A program made the position numbers and the translations under genes. Below the pieces are notes generated by a model. The model searched no databases and was not told the origin of the DNA. It was given only the letters and a program-made list of their open reading frames with translations. Positions 7,210-15,289 of a DNA stretch of 64,000 nt are shown piece by piece (the first letter of the stretch is position 1; every line of letters starts with the position of its first letter). This stretch comes from Oceanobacillus polygoni (GTDB lineage Bacteria > Bacillota > Bacilli > Bacillales > Amphibacillaceae), in the NCBI RefSeq assembly GCF_008304605.1, contig NZ_PIJY01000035.1, positions 1 through 64,000 on the forward strand, given 5' to 3'.

Positions 7210-8142
7210 TTATTTCAAACTTGCTATATCCTCAATGATTGGAATCAACTGATAAAGCTGGTCGTTAACTGGCGTTGGAATGCCATACTTTCTACCAAGC
7301 TCACATACTTTCCCAGCGAAATACTCGACTTCCGTTTTGCGTTCTTCTACAATATCCTGAAGCATGGAGGTTTGCCCATCAGGAGATAACTTCATTAAAA
7401 TTGTTCGATAGCTATGGACATCTGCTTCTGTAAGGTTTACACCCACCTCTTGGGAGATGGCAACGACCTCGTACATCGCCTGTTCCATCCACTTGTGCAG
7501 TGAAGGTACCTCCTGAAAATATTTATAAGGTGCACGTAATACGGCAGAAATTTGGTTAATACCAACGTTAAACATGAATTTTGCCCAAATTGTATGCCGA
7601 ATATCTTCTGGTATTTCATATGGAATACGAGCGCGTTCAAACAAATCTTTGACTGCAAGTACATCCTCTGAATGGCTTTGATCTTTTTCACCGAAACAGA
7701 TTTTTCCGATACTAGAAAAGCGAATACGATTATCCCTTCTTACTGCATCAATGCCAACGCACATGCTGTATAGGATATGCTCATTTCTAGTATTATTATA
7801 GATTTCCTCTTCACTAGATATTCCGTTTAGAAGTGATAGAATAATTGTATTTGGGCCAATATGGTGTTCCATATCAGTAAGAGCCTGCTCGAGATGGTCA
7901 TTTTTTACTGCAAAAATAACGAGATCTGCAGGTTCAGCATTTGCCTCAGAAGTTTTATAATTGAAATGAAACATCGTGCCGTCTACATCCAAGCCGCTAG
8001 CAGTGTAGCGATTAATTCTTTCTTTGTTTGCGATAACTGTAAAAGCATCCCCTAATAATGTATGTAACTTGCTTCCATAGGCAGCACCGATTGCACCTAA
8101 TCCGATCAAAGCAACAGACTGGATTCTCTTCATCTTATTCAC
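7210..8142 (-). CDS. Ketopantoate reductase family protein (PanE/ApbA)
   Basis: A 310-residue NADP-dependent reductase of the 2-dehydropantoate 2-reductase family. The N-terminal ALIGLGAIGAAYG (about 11-23) is the nucleotide-binding loop, DLVIFAVKNDHLEQAL is the next conserved strand and LSLLNGISSEEEI the typical NG motif. The C-terminal domain contains WAKFMFNVGINQISAV, which matches the K-x-x-x-N-x-x-x-N substrate-binding pattern. It may make pantoate for coenzyme A or act on another 2-keto acid; no other pan gene is nearby. The GTG start at 8142 is uncertain; an ATG at 8133 is equally possible. Confidence 0.88.
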   Translation of the reverse strand: MNKMKRIQSVALIGLGAIGAAYGSKLHTLLGDAFTVIANKERINRYTASGLDVDGTMFHFNYKTSEANAEPADLVIFAVKNDHLEQALTDMEHHIGPNTIILSLLNGISSEEEIYNNTRNEHILYSMCVGIDAVRRDNRIRFSSIGKICFGEKDQSHSEDVLAVKDLFERARIPYEIPEDIRHTIWAKFMFNVGINQISAVLRAPYKYFQEVPSLHKWMEQAMYEVVAISQEVGVNLTEADVHSYRTILMKLSPDGQTSMLQDIVEERKTEVEYFAGKVCELGRKYGIPTPVNDQLYQLIPIIEDIASLK

Positions 8143-8214
8143 CGCTTTTCTATGTTTTCAATTATAATTAGTATAGCATAAATATTCATAATTCAAATAA
8201 AGGAGGGTGAAACT

Positions 8215-8754
8215 ATGATTTTTGAAAAAGAGAATATAATGGTTCGACCATTACAAGAAAACGATAATTATTTATTGGTTAGATGGCTTTCCAACCCTGC
8301 TGTGCTTGAATTTTATGAAGGGAGGGACAAGCCCTTTGATCTAGAGAAAGTCAATAAAGATTTTTATAATCGGCATGACGGTGTTGATAGATGCATTGTT
8401 GTATATGAAGTAATAGCTATTGGTTATATACAATTTTATCAAGTAAATAATAAAACGAGTACAATACATGATTATAGTCAGGAAGAAATTACTTATGGAA
8501 TGGATCAGTTTATTGGTGAACCTGAATATTGGAATAAAGGAATTGGAACATTACTTGTACTTTCAATGGTAGACTATTTACTTGAGAAGAAGCAGGCTCA
8601 TAGAGTTATAATGGATCCTCAAAGAACAAATTTAAGAGCTATAAGATGTTATGAAAAATGCGGATTCAAAAAGATTAGAGTCTTACCAAAGCATGAATTT
8701 CATGAAGGTGAGCTACGAGATTGTTGGTTAATCGAATTTAATAGATCAATTTAG
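8215..8754 (+). CDS. GNAT acetyltransferase, AAC(6')-like
   Basis: A 179-residue GNAT protein. The segment GMDQFIGEPEYWNKGIGT, followed by a hydrophobic stretch and RVIMDPQRTNLRAIRCYEKC, is the pattern of the aminoglycoside 6'-N-acetyltransferase group and related siderophore-type acetyltransferases. Acetyl-CoA is bound by the NKGIGT loop. Resistance to an aminoglycoside is therefore possible but unproven, since many chromosomal members have other amine substrates. The ATG at 8215 follows AAAGGAGGTG. It is a single gene. Confidence 0.85.
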   Translation: MIFEKENIMVRPLQENDNYLLVRWLSNPAVLEFYEGRDKPFDLEKVNKDFYNRHDGVDRCIVVYEVIAIGYIQFYQVNNKTSTIHDYSQEEITYGMDQFIGEPEYWNKGIGTLLVLSMVDYLLEKKQAHRVIMDPQRTNLRAIRCYEKCGFKKIRVLPKHEFHEGELRDCWLIEFNRSI

Positions 8755-8844
8755 TTCCTCGACTAGGCCATTTTTTATCGATAATTTTGTAATAGACTTG
8801 TAGCTGTGTCGTTAGGATTCCTGATAAAAATAGGTTACACTAAT

Positions 8845-10149
8845 CTAGCTTAAGGAGTTTTTCAAAAATGCTAAGATTTTTGGCCAAGAGTCAACAGCAG
8901 CTTGAGCATTTGCAGCAGCACTGCCGCCAAATGTTAGGGTAAACGGTCCATTTGATAGCAAAACCTCTGGTGGCATAGAAGGAAAAGTAAATGGGAAACA
9001 GAGAAAATGACCTGCATCTTTATAGTGCAGATGAACATTTGGATACGGATGGTTTTTCTCCTGAAGACGCTCCATAATCATATTGGAAAAAAGAGAAGAA
9101 GGCCATAATTGATCATCTCCACCCGATATGAGCATAATAGGTGCCTGGATTCTCTCAACCGGAATTTGCGCCGCATCGAGCTGTTCTTTATTCTTCAAGG
9201 ATTTATGAAATACAGAGAGATTGGATATTGGTTTACGAGTGAATAACTTGGAAAAATAGCTAAAAAAAGAAGAAACACTATTCTTCGGCTGCAAATAATC
9301 TAATGGCTTATTTTCATAGGTCCAAGCGGGATCAGGTACCCCCATAAAGTTTCGTAAACCAGCATAACGAACACAGCTTGGCGAACCAGCAATTACTGCT
9401 TTAATTTCAGGGAACATTGTCCCTAATTGTAATGCAAGCTCTCCACCTCGAGAGAAGCCGATAACAGCAATTTGATTTGCTTGGACTTGAGGCTGCTGTT
9501 GTAACCAGTGTATCGCCGTTTCGAAGTATTCAAGCGGAATGTTAACCAAATCTCCTGGAATATCCTCTATACCAAAATATGCTAATGAAAAAGCAGCATA
9601 ACCATGAGAGGCAAGCAGGGCAGCTGCGCTTTCCCGCATACCACCATCTGATCCACCTAGTATAAGTACTCCCGGAAGGGAATCAGGACCAGTTGGTTGA
9701 TAAAGTGAACCAATCATTCCTTGCTCGTCAACCTGTGTTTTAGATACGTGAGGTGCTGTAAAAGAGCGAATAACATCCATACTTGCAATAATATTCTCAT
9801 TTAATTCAGCGGTGATTGTCACCGTTATAGGAGTAGGTTTGGTCTTTGTAAATAATGTATGTTTTTTCGGATCATCCGATTTCATGGACCAAAATAACCC
9901 CATGGAATCGATTGTCTCGTAAGTACCGCTTATAGGTTTTTGTTTACTTAGATCGACGATACCTTGTTCATCCGTTTTAAAAAATGCATAGGATTCAAAT
10001 GGAATACGATTCCCGTCCATAATTCTTGCCTGTATCTTCACAGTTTGCTTTGGATTACATCCTGATAAACGGATTTGTAAAGGTTCATCTACGAGAGCAT
10101 TTTGCGGAGTGATAATGAATTGAGGTGCTTTGGTCGCTAATTTAGTCAT
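8845..10149 (-). CDS. Acyl-CoA thioesterase / BAAT-type alpha/beta hydrolase
   Basis: A 434-residue two-domain protein of the acyl-CoA thioester hydrolase / bile acid-CoA:amino acid N-acyltransferase family. Residues 10-130 form the beta-rich N-terminal domain, with LFWSMKSDDPKKHTLF as its marker. Residues 150-430 form an alpha/beta hydrolase with nucleophile S233 in GFSRGG, an acid in GGDDQLWPS (about 352) and histidine in DAGHFLCFPF (about 387). The natural acyl-CoA or other ester substrate is unknown. The gene stands alone and starts at 10149 behind an AAAGGGAAA site. Confidence 0.88.
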   Translation of the reverse strand: MTKLATKAPQFIITPQNALVDEPLQIRLSGCNPKQTVKIQARIMDGNRIPFESYAFFKTDEQGIVDLSKQKPISGTYETIDSMGLFWSMKSDDPKKHTLFTKTKPTPITVTITAELNENIIASMDVIRSFTAPHVSKTQVDEQGMIGSLYQPTGPDSLPGVLILGGSDGGMRESAAALLASHGYAAFSLAYFGIEDIPGDLVNIPLEYFETAIHWLQQQPQVQANQIAVIGFSRGGELALQLGTMFPEIKAVIAGSPSCVRYAGLRNFMGVPDPAWTYENKPLDYLQPKNSVSSFFSYFSKLFTRKPISNLSVFHKSLKNKEQLDAAQIPVERIQAPIMLISGGDDQLWPSSLFSNMIMERLQEKNHPYPNVHLHYKDAGHFLCFPFTFPSMPPEVLLSNGPFTLTFGGSAAANAQAAVDSWPKILAFLKNSLS

Positions 10150-10287
10150 TTGTATTTCCCTTTCACATCTATATTTTAAATTATCGTATAATTCAAAACT
10201 CTGGTTTATTGTATCTTAAGTTATTCCTTATCACAAGCATATTCAAGAGGAGATTATTAAAGTCCATTTGCTTTTCAAAAATATGTG

Positions 10288-10343
10288 AAAAGTATTTGAT
10301 ATATGTTTGAAAAGTTTTATAATTATAAATGTCAAATACTTTT
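10288..10343 (+). promoter_or_regulatory. Promoter flanked by a 12-bp inverted repeat (likely XRE operator)
   Basis: TTGATA (10296-10301), 16 bases and TATAAT (10318-10323) make the promoter. The perfect inverted repeat AAAAGTATTTGA (10288-10299) and TCAAATACTTTT (10332-10343) brackets it, with centres 44 bp apart, about four helical turns. The XRE regulator encoded downstream is the natural candidate to bind both arms and repress its own operon. Confidence 0.65.
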
Positions 10344-10373
10344 TACATTTAATGGATCAAGGTGGCGATAATA

Positions 10374-10680
10374 ATGGATTGGCTTATTTTAATACTATTC
10401 TTTGGCTTTTTACTATTGATGTTTTTCCTAATTGGTATGCTACTCTATTCGTTAGCAATGCAAGGGGACGAACGGAAAAATTTTATCAAAGCAAAAAGCT
10501 ATGTCTTACACATTCGCAGTTATAGTAGGAGTTTTACTAATAGAAATTGGTAAGTCTATCTATACGGTCAGTGTAAAAGATCAGGCAGCAGAGGGAATGA
10601 ATCCGTTTATTTTGCTAGTAACTACTTCTATCGTATACTTTGTAACACTACTATATAACAAAAGGAAATACGGGAATTAA
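10374..10680 (+). pseudogene. Small membrane protein with a one-base frameshift
   Basis: The first part (from 10374) reads MDWLILILFFGFLLLMFFLI and then a GDERKNFIKAK segment. The continuation is in another frame, from 10501: MSYTFAVIVGVLLIEIGKSI and a last hydrophobic segment ending NKRKYGN. Removing one A from the A5 run at 10493-10497 would join them as IKAKAMSYTF, giving a three-segment membrane protein of about 100 residues. Such GDER-motif membrane proteins commonly precede an XRE regulator, as here, where the regulator begins one base after the stop. It could be a true lesion, slippage at the A-run or a sequencing error. Confidence 0.7.
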
Positions 10681-10681
10681 T

Positions 10682-10876
10682 ATGGAAAATAACATTCGAC
10701 AACTAAGAAAAGCAAAAAAACTATCTCAAGAGGAAATAGCTAAGCTATGTAGGGTTTCCAGACAAACGATTAATGCAATTGAAAACAATAAATATGATCC
10801 TAGTTTACAGCTAGCATTTGATATTGCAAAACAGTTAGAGGTTACAGTTGATGATTTATTTATACCTAGTAAATGA
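10682..10876 (+). CDS. XRE-family HTH regulator
   Basis: A 64-residue protein consisting of a single Cro/C1-type helix-turn-helix: QEEIAKLCRVSRQTINAIEN (about 16-35), then YDPSLQLAFDIAKQLEV and the closing TVDDLFIP. It belongs to the short subgroup found next to small GDER-type membrane proteins in Firmicutes. It begins directly after the frameshifted membrane gene and shares its promoter, whose flanking inverted repeat is its probable operator. Confidence 0.9.
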   Translation: MENNIRQLRKAKKLSQEEIAKLCRVSRQTINAIENNKYDPSLQLAFDIAKQLEVTVDDLFIPSK

Positions 10877-10887
10877 GGTGAAGGAAT

Positions 10888-10920
10888 ATGGATCGAACAA
10901 AGACTTTAATCTTATCCTGA
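10888..10920 (+). pseudogene. Remnant of a gene start (10 codons)
   Basis: A well-placed GAGGTGAAGGA site precedes MDRTKTLILS and then a stop. The good ribosome-binding site in front of a frame that dies at once suggests that a third gene of the XRE unit has been lost. It could instead be a chance site. Confidence 0.3.
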
Positions 10921-11046
10921 ATTAAAGTTGTTTATAAATTTGCCCCAAAGAGTTTAATTGATTGTCTTTAATTTAAAAAATGGTCAAGGTTTCTGTACTT
11001 TGTTCAAGTTGAAAAAGACAGCAAGATATTTAAAGGAGGAAATAAT

Positions 11047-12288
11047 ATGTTATCGCAGAAAGTCCAATCTACTTATGAAAAAATAATGGCTGATGAAAGA
11101 GTAAATCGAACATATAAATTCATAGAATCGGATCATGAAAATACGATTTCTGAACAAATTCAGCTGACAGAGATACCTGCACCACCATTTCAAGAAGAGA
11201 TTCGAGCTCAAAATTTTAAGCAACGCTTACAGAATCTTGGACTAAAAGATATCAAAATGGATAAAGAAGGAAATGTATTTGGAGTCCGACCTGGAACTGG
11301 AAATGGACCGAAGTTGTTTGTTTCCGCCCATCTAGACACTGTCTTTCCAGAGAGTACAGATACAACGGTAACCGAAAAAGATGGGAAATTATATGCACCA
11401 GGAATTGGGGACGATACGAGGGGACTGGCTGAAGTATTGGCAATCATTCGTGCACTTAATGAGTCTACCATTTCTACAATCGGAGATATTATCATAGGTG
11501 GTACGGTTGGAGAGGAAGGCGTTGGCGATCTCCGAGGTGTAAAAGCATTTTTTCAAGAAAATGCGGTAGACGGTTATATTTCCATTGATGGTCCGAATAT
11601 GAATGTTATTACGTATTTAGGTACTGGAAGCTATCGCTATCAGATTACATACAAAGGTTCTGGTGGACATAGTTTCGTAGATTTCGGTTCACCTAGTGCA
11701 ACACATGGACTGGGCAGGGCTATTGCGGCAATAGCACAACTGGAAACGAAAGCTAATCCTAAAACAACCTTTACAGTTGGAGAGGTTCGTGGAGGTACAT
11801 CTGTAAATGCAATTGCCCAGGAAGCTAGTATGCTCGTTGACTTGCGTTCAAATGATCAGCAAGAGCTAGATAAATTAGATAAGGCGTTCTTAGAGATTGT
11901 ACGAAATGCATGTGTTGAAGAGAATAATCGGTGGGGAAGTGAGGACCTTACAGTAGAAATTGATCGATTTGGTAATCGTCCACCTGCTAGTCAGCCATCT
12001 GATGCAGTCATTGTGCAGGCGGCTTGGGGTGCAATTGAATCAGCAGGCGGTGACCCGGAACTTGGACAGCCAAGTAGTACGGATGCGAATTATCCGATGA
12101 GCTTGGGAGTTCCCGCGATAACTACTGGGACAGGTGGAAATGCTGGAGGAGCACATACGTTGGAGGAGTGGTTTGACCCAACAAATGGTCACCTGGCAAT
12201 TCAAAAAAGTTTTACATTGATTTTAGGTTTGGTAGGAGTAAAGGATGTTTGTGAGCCTTTACTGTCTACAATTGCAAAGAACGAGTGA
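11047..12288 (+). CDS. M20-family metallopeptidase
   Basis: A 413-residue zinc aminoacylase/peptidase. Metal ligands appear in order: SAHLDTVFP (H95, with D97), GIGDDTRGL (D122/D123), GGTVGEEGVGD (E156 catalytic, E157) and GGAHTLEEW near the C-terminus. The dimerisation lid lies between about 195 and 310 and contains GGHSFVDFGSPSATHGL. It resembles peptidase-T/di- and tripeptidase-like M20 proteins; whether it hydrolyses peptides or N-acyl amino acids is not clear. No signal peptide, so cytoplasmic. The ATG follows AAAGGAGGAAA. Upstream 10921-11046 holds no gene. Confidence 0.9.
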   Translation: MLSQKVQSTYEKIMADERVNRTYKFIESDHENTISEQIQLTEIPAPPFQEEIRAQNFKQRLQNLGLKDIKMDKEGNVFGVRPGTGNGPKLFVSAHLDTVFPESTDTTVTEKDGKLYAPGIGDDTRGLAEVLAIIRALNESTISTIGDIIIGGTVGEEGVGDLRGVKAFFQENAVDGYISIDGPNMNVITYLGTGSYRYQITYKGSGGHSFVDFGSPSATHGLGRAIAAIAQLETKANPKTTFTVGEVRGGTSVNAIAQEASMLVDLRSNDQQELDKLDKAFLEIVRNACVEENNRWGSEDLTVEIDRFGNRPPASQPSDAVIVQAAWGAIESAGGDPELGQPSSTDANYPMSLGVPAITTGTGGNAGGAHTLEEWFDPTNGHLAIQKSFTLILGLVGVKDVCEPLLSTIAKNE

Positions 12289-12446
12289 GTGCCCTTTTTA
12301 TAAAAAATGAGGGCAATATTTACAACCTTTGGGGATATAAATCGTAACGGATTTCATATCCCTATTTTAATTTCTATTCTTTTCTGTTTCACATTTGTTA
12401 TCTAATTCTCCATTTGATACGATAACCTCAGAAACAGGAAAGGGTC

Positions 12447-13607
12447 ATGCAGATGAAACTATATTGGATATGGCTATTGTTTAATATTATTCCATGGGTG
12501 TTTGCTTTTACATATCTCTCCGTCAGTATGATTGAAATGCTATGGCGACTCTTTGGCGTTGCGGTATATTTTATAATCTTTTTTATCATGCCGTTAGTAA
12601 TAAGCAAGCCAGTTATTACGATGATCCTGCTTAGCCTCAATACATGTATTGCGATTATTACGTTATATCCAGCACAGGGGGACGGTTTTAATCCGTTTCT
12701 GTTGCTGATTCTTTCCATGCTTATTGGTGAAGCCTGTTATCACTTGAATATTCGGCAAGTGAGCGTTGTTGCATCAGTTAGTATAGTAGGAGTAATCGTA
12801 ATTCTATGGAATGCAGAGCTTTTTACAATAGGCTTTATAGCGATATACTTTATATTTCTATTGACTGCAAGCTTTATTTATCAGCAAACTAAGTATCATA
12901 ATGATGATCTGAGTGCTCGGAATGATGCTTTGCTTAGCGAGTATCGAAGTGTAAAGAGACGGCTTTCATCGGATGAAGAAATAGCAAGGCAGGAAGAGCG
13001 TGCGCTGATTGGTCATGAAATCCATGACTCTGTTGGTCATAAGCTTACTGCCCTCCTTATGCAGCTTGAAGTATTCCGATTACAGGCAGCCGAAGATAAT
13101 AGAGCGCAGGTTGAATCGTTGAAGGAGCTTGCGAATCAAAGCTTGGAAGAGACGCGAAATGCAGTGAAAATGTTAAAAAGCAATGATGTCGGCGGGCTGG
13201 CCGGAGTTTTACGTTTGATTCGTAAATTGGAAACGGAAAGCTTTATTCGCATCCATTTTTCAGTAAAACATGGTGCATTTGCGGCACCACTTACGGGAGA
13301 ACAGTCATTTGTCGTCTACCGTTCTGTGCAAGAAGCATTGACGAATATCATGAAGCATAGTAATGCAAGAGAAGCAGAAGTTATGTTTGAAGCCCCTGGT
13401 GGGAGTGTTTTTCGGTTTGAGATTAACAACCCTGTAAAAAATGATAATCGATTTCAGGAAGGGTTTGGTCTAGGTTCCATGCGGGAAAGGATTGAGAAAA
13501 TTGGTGGCGAGCTACATGTACAGAAAACAGATGGACAATTTATTGTTCGTGGGTTAATAAAATTAGCAGAGCTGGGGGAAGAATATGATTCGGATACTAC
13601 TGGCTGA
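12447..13607 (+). CDS. Sensor histidine kinase, NarL-partner (HisKA_3) type
   Basis: A 386-residue membrane sensor. Five or so hydrophobic segments fill residues 5-145 with almost no outside loops, so it probably senses the membrane itself or a drug within it. A short coiled linker leads to the dimerisation box GHEIHDSVGHKL, with H193 as the phosphate acceptor. The ATPase domain has the N-box EALTNIMKHSNA and the G-box GFGLGSMRERI. It overlaps its response regulator by 23 bases and lies before an ABC exporter, as in Bacillus YvfTU- and DesKR-like loci. RBS GGAAAGGG. Confidence 0.92.
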   Translation: MQMKLYWIWLLFNIIPWVFAFTYLSVSMIEMLWRLFGVAVYFIIFFIMPLVISKPVITMILLSLNTCIAIITLYPAQGDGFNPFLLLILSMLIGEACYHLNIRQVSVVASVSIVGVIVILWNAELFTIGFIAIYFIFLLTASFIYQQTKYHNDDLSARNDALLSEYRSVKRRLSSDEEIARQEERALIGHEIHDSVGHKLTALLMQLEVFRLQAAEDNRAQVESLKELANQSLEETRNAVKMLKSNDVGGLAGVLRLIRKLETESFIRIHFSVKHGAFAAPLTGEQSFVVYRSVQEALTNIMKHSNAREAEVMFEAPGGSVFRFEINNPVKNDNRFQEGFGLGSMRERIEKIGGELHVQKTDGQFIVRGLIKLAELGEEYDSDTTG

Positions 13608-14217
13608 AGATCAAGTGATGGTAAGGCAAGGGCTAAAAATGATGATGGAGACGGATGAGGAAATAAAAGTAACAGGAGAAGCTAGCAATGGCAAGGAAGC
13701 GATCCAGCTTTGTGAGCAGCAGTCATTTGATGTGATTATTTTAGACATCCGCATGCCTGAGATGGATGGTATCGAAGCTGCAAGAACGATTCAGAGCCGT
13801 TGGCCAGGGTCTAAAATTTTAATTTTGACGACATTTGATAATAATCAATATGTCATGGATGCATTAAAGATTGGGGTTAGTGGATATATCCTAAAAAATG
13901 CCGATACAGATTCATTAATCCGGTCGATTCGTAGTGCATTACAAGGTGGATTGACTGTAGAGGATCAGGTTGCTGCCAAGGTTATGCCATTATTGCTTAA
14001 CAAGCAAGAGGAGAAGAAGGTCGATCCATCCTTAACACCTCGAGAGCGTGCGATTTTAACGTGCATTGGAGAAGGGCTTAATAATAGCGAAATTGCGGAA
14101 CGACTTGGATTATCGATAGGAACGGTGAAAAATAATACAAGTCAAATTTTAAATAAATTAGGGCTGCGGGATCGGACACAGTTAGCTATTTATGCCATTC
14201 GACATAACCTTGTTTGA
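13585..14217 (+). CDS. NarL/LuxR-type response regulator
   Basis: A 210-residue regulator. The receiver domain is 1-120, with acidic pocket E8-D9, phosphorylated D54 in ILDIRMPEMDG and conserved K near 105 in GYILKNAD. The LuxR-type DNA-binding domain is about 148-205, LTPRERAILTCIGEGLNNSE to TVKNNTSQILNKLGL. It is the partner of the overlapping kinase and probably controls the ABC genes that follow after a terminator. RBS GGGGGAAG. Confidence 0.94.
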   Translation: MIRILLAEDQVMVRQGLKMMMETDEEIKVTGEASNGKEAIQLCEQQSFDVIILDIRMPEMDGIEAARTIQSRWPGSKILILTTFDNNQYVMDALKIGVSGYILKNADTDSLIRSIRSALQGGLTVEDQVAAKVMPLLLNKQEEKKVDPSLTPRERAILTCIGEGLNNSEIAERLGLSIGTVKNNTSQILNKLGLRDRTQLAIYAIRHNLV

Positions 14218-14271
14218 GGATCTCAAAAAATAAAATGACTAAAGTAATTTCAATTAAACATGGTAATGACT

Positions 14272-14302
14272 AAAGACAGTAGTGATGCTGTCTTTATTTT
14301 TG
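14272..14302 (+). terminator. Terminator between the two-component genes and the ABC genes
   Basis: AAAGACAG (14272-14279) pairs with CTGTCTTT (14288-14295), followed by ATTTTTG. It separates the kinase/regulator transcript from the ABC operon, which therefore needs its own promoter or regulated readthrough. Confidence 0.75.
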
Positions 14303-14340
14303 TATGCTGTAATTACAACCAGTTAAGGGAGTGTGTCCGT

Positions 14341-15273
14341 ATGATCGAAACGGTAAAGTTAAGTAAAACATATAAGGGCAAGAAAGCAGTAGATGAAATT
14401 GATATTTATTTAGATGAAGGGGAATCGGTTGGATTGCTCGGCCCAAATGGTGCTGGAAAATCAACTACGATTTCAATAATATCCTCCTTGCTTAAGCCAA
14501 CATCAGGTGATGTGAAATTAGATGGTAAAAGTACGATAAAAAATCCCGCTGAAATTCGAAAGGTCCTTGGTGTTGTACCACAGGAAATTGCATTATACGA
14601 AGAGCTTTCCGCTTATGAGAACTTGAAGTTTTTCGGAGAGATTTACAAGGTGAAAAAGAATGTACTCGAACAGCGAATTCAGGATGTACTGGATATGGTT
14701 GGATTAACGGAGCGGCAAAAGGAGCTTGTAAAAACATTCTCTGGTGGGATGAAAAGAAGGGTAAATATTGCAGCTGCATTATTACACAATCCGAAAATCC
14801 TTATTTTGGATGAGCCGACTGTTGGAATTGATCCCCAATCGAGAAACCATATTCTCGAGACGGTTCGTAAATTGAATGAAGAGAATGGTACAACGATACT
14901 TTATACGAGTCATTACATGGAAGAGGTAGAGCAGCTATGTAAACGAGTTTATATTATGGATCATGGCAAAGTAGTAGCTTCAGGAAGTAAAGCAGAGCTA
15001 CTAAGTATTCTCTCGAGTGAAGACACGATTCAAGTAAATTTAAGTGAAACAAGTGACGGATTGATTGAGAAAATCCAATCAATTGAACACATTCGGCGTG
15101 TAGATGAAACAAGTGAAGGAATCCGGATTATCTCCAAAAAAGGAACTAACATACTTGGAGATTTAGTGCGTGCGGCAGAAAGTGAAGGGATCCAGCTAAC
15201 GAATTATCAAATGGAAACACCAAGCCTTGAGGATGTTTTCTTGCATTTAACCGGTCGAACATTAAGAGATTAG
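14341..15273 (+). CDS. ABC exporter ATPase
   Basis: A 310-residue nucleotide-binding subunit. Walker A GPNGAGKST (about 38-46), signature FSGGMKRRVNIA (about 134) and Walker B ILILDEPTVGID are intact, and about 90 extra C-terminal residues follow, as in DrrA/CcmA-type exporters. The start at 14341 (MIETVKLSKTYKG) is chosen for its AAGGGAG site; an upstream reading to 14260 runs through the terminator. It works with the two permeases that follow. Confidence 0.92.
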   Translation: MIETVKLSKTYKGKKAVDEIDIYLDEGESVGLLGPNGAGKSTTISIISSLLKPTSGDVKLDGKSTIKNPAEIRKVLGVVPQEIALYEELSAYENLKFFGEIYKVKKNVLEQRIQDVLDMVGLTERQKELVKTFSGGMKRRVNIAAALLHNPKILILDEPTVGIDPQSRNHILETVRKLNEENGTTILYTSHYMEEVEQLCKRVYIMDHGKVVASGSKAELLSILSSEDTIQVNLSETSDGLIEKIQSIEHIRRVDETSEGIRIISKKGTNILGDLVRAAESEGIQLTNYQMETPSLEDVFLHLTGRTLRD

Positions 15274-15289
15274 GAGGAGGTAACGGAAG

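Noticed and set aside
14260-14340. N-terminal extension of the ABC ATPase from the ATG at 14260
   Set aside because: It would translate through an intrinsic terminator and lacks a ribosome-binding site; the ATG at 14341 has one and gives the family start.
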